Part shown: positions 58,852 through 64,000 of the stretch, one piece after another
Numbering within the stretch: the first letter of the stretch is position 1
Layout: every line of letters begins with the position of its first letter
Assembly: GCF_000003815.2 (NCBI RefSeq)
Contig: NC_049986.1
Location: forward strand, 13,137,075-13,201,074
DNA: 64,000 nucleotides
Reading direction: 5' to 3'
DNA from: Branchiostoma floridae
Lineage: Eukaryota; Chordata; Leptocardii; Amphioxiformes; Branchiostomatidae
The notes under the pieces: model-generated
The model's input: only the letters and a program-made list of their open reading frames with translations
What the model was told of the DNA's origin: nothing
Database searches by the model: none
Program-made: the position numbers and the translations under genes

Positions 58852-61800
58852 TCAAACATATCCAGGATTATCTGATCCCGGATCTTCTTTCTTTTCTGTT
58901 TTCTTGACCTTCAGAGTCGTCAGTGCCTTGTTGAACACTGCAGCCGCTACACTGTAGGTAAAGACAAACGGGATACAACAGTTTACTGTAATGGTAGAAC
59001 AACCTACAGAAACGCATTGAAAATGATTCAGGAATGGCAGCATTTTGTCCAACATGTTTAGATCTATTATCTCGGACAGGAACGTATACGTTATGGCATC
59101 GTGAGATGGCTTCCTAAAGAAAACATAGTCGCTAATGTGGATGTGTTACTTTCTCGTGATGAAATATTAAAAAAATTGTCCTCTCACCCCTTCCCGAACT
59201 CCTCCCCGTCCTCCAGAGTCTGCGGCAGCTGTTCACCCTTGGTCTCCGGCAGCAGCATGCACAGCAGCCCGGCCACGATGGTCATGACGCCGAACAGTAT
59301 GTAAGGTGCGGGTCGCCACAGATCAGCCAACAGCCACACAAACGGTGACACGATAGAACCTATCCTGCCAGCGGTGGACGAAAATCCCATACCTATGTTT
59401 CTGGGGGATGGAAATATCAGAGAAAGATTTGGATAAAAGATATGGATTTGGATAATGGCTTGGCACGAATAGCCATATTCTAAAATAAGAAGCTGAGATG
59501 AGTTTTTGTTTACAAGTTAGGGTGGCGATCAGCCAGTGCCTTCTGAGAGATATGGGGCGTGGGATCGTATCCCACTTATGACACCATGTTATGTGTCCTG
59601 GTCCACTTCATCTTACACAAGCCTGGAACTTGGAGTGATTTCTCTAGTTTTACCCCATAGGGTTATTACTGGAACTTTACAAACGCCTTGCTCGGAACAA
59701 GAGCAGTAATATTTTACTATCTGGAAATTTTCGTTACTGTATTGTCTTCTTATTGACCTTGTGACGGTGGGAAACAGCTCTACAGTGTAGATCATGGTGC
59801 TCTGGAACCCGCCGGTGATGCACAACCGCGAGATCATGGCCACTGCTACACGGCCGGGGCCTGAAAACGTAAGAATCATAGCTTTCTGGTCAAATAAACA
59901 TGACATCTTTCTAATATTTAATACTCACACGCCGTATTGATGAACAGAACATGAGAGTAGATGTTTTTGATGATCCTCGAAGTTGGACCGTAACATGATT
60001 TTGCTAATTTACACGTTCTGTATGAGCTTACCAGGAGGAAGTGCTGCCGTGACGATCAGACCAATGCCGGTCAGCAGTAGGTAGACAAACACTGGCAACT
60101 TCCGGCCAAATCTGATGTAAAACAATAAACAAAGGGGAAATAATTGATTTGACTTGATCTGGTATAGCACACATCATAAGACAAAAGGACGATGTTGGAT
60201 GTAAACAATAAAACATTATCCTTCATAATTTTTCGCTTTTAAGCTTTTTATATTCAGCTATCAGAGAAGACAACTAACAACATTGCTTGTAATTGCCAAA
60301 TAAGCACAAGGAAATAAAAACTGTTACACTTAGTATTGAAAACAAAACTATGCTATGTGTCAGCTCACCGTTCCTGTAGGAATAGAAGACTCAGGTACGC
60401 TGGAATCTCCACTGCCGATGCTATGAGAGAGTTGGTATAGACGTCCCCGCTAAGGTCCGTAATGTTCAACGCGATGCCGTAGTAAACAATGTTGTTGGTA
60501 AACCTGACATGGAGAAAGATCAAAAGATAAGCTAGTCGCCCATACATCACTTCACACAAGAAGACATGGTCGTATCTTTTCCTTTGCATGGTATTTGAGT
60601 ACAATGTATTTGCTTTGATACACATTTCACATTCATAGATAGATATAGATATATATAGCTGCCCATATGGTAAGACACTTGATAAGAAAAATTAATTAAC
60701 TATGTGATAACAATGAATGTAACGCACAGCAGTACATAACATGACCACATACTGTTTAAAAAGCTTTGATGTTGATGAATTCAAATTACAGTTCATACTT
60801 TCCATGTAAATGTACTTTTGAATACTGGTCATTAAATCATAGTAGTGATAATCAAAAAGAAACTGTACCACCGAGGGGATAAACAGTGATAAACTTTGTA
60901 CCATATAAAGAATATGATGAGGCTCCTTTTCCTTGTGTTGGGCAACCGCAGGATGTCGAGTACTGTGTACGTTTTGTTAGTCACGTTCTTCTCTTTCTCT
61001 TTCTAGAAAAAGCAACATTATAATATCACGCCAAAGTGCAGTGTTTTATTTGGTCTATGAGATCAAAGCGTTGAATGAGGGATAAAGATATAACGCTGTC
61101 TGTTTCTTGGGTTGCAATTATTGTCCCAAATAGAATACAGACGTTGGATGTATACAGATGCCTGAATTGTGAAAGACAAGTTTACCATGGAATGGTAGGA
61201 CTGAGCCAAATGTACATAGATAGGAGGACAGCATTTACCTGTGTGTCATCGACATGACTTGGGTCGTCCGCGAGCACGTGATCAGGCAGCTCAACTCTGT
61301 TCATTCTCGCCATTTTCTGTATCATTTCTTTGGCCTTCTCTTTGTCACGTGACAGCAGCCATCTTGGACTCTCTGGGCACCACCTACCAACATAAGTGAT
61401 GATAGTATGACTCATTGCTTCTTTGACACTGGCAGGTTTCTGGTTTGCATACGACACCTTCTTTGATATGAGTCGTATATAGTTTTATATGTTTATATCT
61501 ACTTTCCCTTATGTTTTGCTGGTTATTGTTTATTCCATGTGCAACATGCTATATTCAATTATAAAATTGGCGATAATCGTAAAGAAGAAGAGGAAGAGGA
61601 CATCAGTAGAGCAATGCCTTCAATTGTTGGTGCAGTGTTGTGTACAAAACGACGTAAGCTTAGTCTAGATTTTAATGAGTTCTTGTAGACTGACCAATAG
61701 AATGGAATGAAGAGCAAGTTGGGCAGAGAAACGGCGAGCTGTAGGGCCCTCCAGTCACGGATGCCAAAAGCGACTCCCGCCAAAATCATCGCCCCGACCG

Positions 61801-63893
61801 AGAAGAACACGGGGCGGAGCACGCCAACCTTCACCCGCTCCTTTGGACCAACAAACTCGCAAACTGGTAAGAAAATAATGTTGGACGATGATATGTTAAT
61901 CCAGTTGTGAGATGTACATACCATGCAAATATTTCTGATTCCAAGACTATAGTATAGCCATCCAGATATCTACATCTGCAGAGTCTTTAAGTAAAGGATC
62001 ACTGAATAGAGACGGGGGACGCCATAAACTTTCTGGAACATCATATCCACCGCTCACCGAGTCAGGTGTTCTATCTGCATAAAGTGGCGTTATAGAATGG
62101 GCTGACTGGTCATGCCCTGACAAAGACTGGTGCTGTCTGTTCAGTTCAAAATTTGGGTTAGTCCCTTGCCCATGTTGCCATATGCATATCCCAACGTGAC
62201 CAAATGGCCACTTCAATGTTACAGGTTACATCTCTCCTCGCTATGTCAGAAACATCATGACTTATTTCTACGTCTTTCAGAACCATAACACGGATAAGAA
62301 AGGGGACTGACCCATGACTGCAGATATAATACCAACGCCTGATACTGAGGCACCCACGAACATTCGGAAGATGACGAATAGAGCCACGTTAGGGGAGAAC
62401 GCCGTGGCCACTCCGAACACAAACTGGATAGCCAGCGACAGGAGGTAGGTTCGGCGGCGACCAATCCTACAATATAGAAGTAACATGTGTAAACAGAACA
62501 AGTAAGCATATGAACAAAGGAGACAACTGATAATGATTTAGTCCTTGACATTCGTGGAAGAGGAGTTTTATCACTTAACGTACTGCTCTTTTTCTTCCCA
62601 AATCAACAAAATTCCCATCTAGATGTATAGTTTATGAGCAGGTCGTCGACGTCGATGACTGTGAAAGTAGATTTACTCGTCTGAACAAAATACAGCCTGA
62701 AACCGTAAGAACCATACCTATCCGCCAGGTCTCCGAATACTACAGCCCCAAGCCCCACTCCAACCATGTACAGGGAGGTGGTCACTTGTCTTAGACCTCT
62801 GTTGTTGCAAACTAGATCCCACTACGAGAAACAGAGCAACAACGTTAACGCTTTTATTAATCTTTCTTTGCATCAACGTCATTCTCATCCTTACTTGTCA
62901 ATTGCAACATGTACATGATACATGTATCGATGTTCCATAAGGAAAAGCTGGGACAAAGTATAAAACTTTAGGACATGATGTGGCCTTGTCAAACTGGCTT
63001 GATTTTAATGATATGAGAGTTGGCATTTTTTTTTTTCAAATTGATGTCCCTCAAATTCATACTAGCAATCGATTGTTCTACAGCATGCAGTCCAAATATA
63101 GGGTTCAACGTTATGTCTTTGTAGACTTAAACCTACAACGACGACGTATAAATAGATGGCTTTAGCGTCAGTGCTACTTTATAACAAAGTTTGTACAAGT
63201 TTTCATTCATATAAATGTTTGTTTGGCATTGAATGTCCATCTAAAATAGTACATAGATTGGGTAAATTTTGGTAGATATACATCCAATCTAAAGTGAATG
63301 AACGTGTGGTGACGGTTTAGGAACTTTCTTGCATTATTATCTATTGTTTATTGTTTATTTATTGCGCACAGAACAAACAATAGATGCATGGCAATGAATA
63401 TAAAGAGACATAACGTAGGGTTATTCATAAAATCAGCTTTTGACTTTGTGTGACTTTTGAATGTAGCAAAAGAAGAACTCAAATTTACCGGTACCGTCTT
63501 ATTCAAGTTGTTCCAAACTTTGGGACCTCTGTACATAATTGTCGTCGGTTAGTTTTTGCATTGATAGGCCTTAGATAGTTGCTATCTCTTGTGCGGTGGT
63601 TGTGGATAGGAGTTTAATGAAAAGGTTAAAAATTCAAAATAATATCCCTTTGATGCTTGTTCAATTGCGATATTTCCGAGAGTAACGCGCCAATACATCT
63701 TTAAAGTGGTTTGCACTGAGAAGCTGCGGCCATTATCCTTACCTCCGTCACTATAGTAGACGTGAAGGTGGTACAGTCGTACTCCCACCCCATGTCACAG
63801 CTGATGGTCCCGCCCGCTGACAGACTCTCGGGGGTGTGGTTCTGCCAGAAGTCCGCGGAGCTCATGTTGAAGCTTCCTTCAGACAGGTTGTAC
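58852..63893 (-). CDS. SLC22-family organic ion transporter D (first exon outside window)
   Basis: Visible exons 2-12 in transcript order: 63893-63743, 62821-62718, 62466-62312, 61863-61695, 61383-61239, 61002-60902, 60503-60369, 60111-60032, 59860-59758, 59400-59188, 58951-58852. All eleven have exactly the lengths of transporter C. Exon 2 starts [20 protein letters not shown] in the extracellular loop; motif A ([16 protein letters not shown]), [20 protein letters not shown] and [14 protein letters not shown] follow. The tail is [20 protein letters not shown], close to C. The gene continues past 64000, where a 269-nt exon starting MLPFDEIL-like is expected. C and D form a recent tandem pair that includes 3' flanking DNA. 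Confidence 0.92.
63348..63640 (-). mobile_element. LINE ORF2 C-terminal fragment in SLC22-D intron 2
   Basis: On the - strand the frame [20 protein letters not shown] then [15 protein letters not shown] is the typical end of a non-LTR retrotransposon protein (YxGPKxWNxL...FKxxxK). It is followed at 63340-63365 by a TTATTGTTTATT-type end. Upstream ORF2 sequence is missing, so it is a short 5'-truncated copy. Confidence 0.75.
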
Positions 63894-64000
63894 CTGATGC
63901 CAAGAGTCACAAATATGCGATAAGTATTGAATTATAGATATAACCTTATCTTTGTAAAGTGTGTGAGATACTGTAGAATCTGACATGCTTACTGATAGTG

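Noticed and set aside
1-64000. tRNA or rRNA genes
   Set aside because: I saw no convincing cloverleaf with A and B boxes and no rRNA-like stretch, but a proper tRNAscan-SE or Infernal run was not possible here.

Overview
The window looks like animal nuclear DNA: intron-rich genes with GT-AG junctions, many small inverted-repeat transposons, retrotransposon tails and minisatellites. The gene families (SWT1, SLC22, PTER), compact introns and repeat types fit an invertebrate deuterostome best. A lancelet (Branchiostoma) is my inference, not something proven by the sequence. I rebuilt eight protein genes exon by exon from splice sites, reading phase and family motifs; the summed exons of the seven complete ones give whole numbers of codons.

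Layout: (1) 124-13174, + strand: SWT1, an RNA endoribonuclease with a WW domain and a PIN domain, 16 coding exons. (2) 13175-17525: noncoding, with a broken C2H2 zinc-finger fragment and a palindromic MITE. (3) 17526-28666, - strand: SLC22 transporter 'A', 12 exons. Its 3.6 kb last intron is full of transposon debris and holds an antisense 424-codon ORF with a C76-type (herpesvirus-tegument-like) cysteine-peptidase domain, probably from a Helitron-like element. (4) 29341-34289, + strand: SLC22 'B', head-to-head with A across 674 bp. (5) 35348-49906, - strand: three tandem PTER (phosphotriesterase-related amidohydrolase) genes of 7 exons each, with all expected metal ligands. (6) 51286-57790, - strand: SLC22 'C'. 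(7) 58852-63893 and beyond, - strand: SLC22 'D', whose first exon lies outside the window.

The four SLC22 genes share one 12-exon architecture with nearly identical exon lengths, so they are tandem paralogues. Three PTER copies sit between them. Mammalian PTER is reported to be an N-acetyltaurine hydrolase, and SLC22 proteins carry small organic ions. The locus could therefore be a physically linked transport-plus-hydrolysis cluster for a small acylated metabolite; this is inference.

The most unusual structural theme is minisatellites or duplications grown from exon-intron boundaries: SWT1 exon 4 donor and exon 5 acceptor, SLC22-B exon 5 donor, and PTER exon 2 acceptor. Each copy carries a decoy splice site. 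Several non-autonomous DNA transposons can be delimited with target-site duplications (8 bp, 9 bp, TA).
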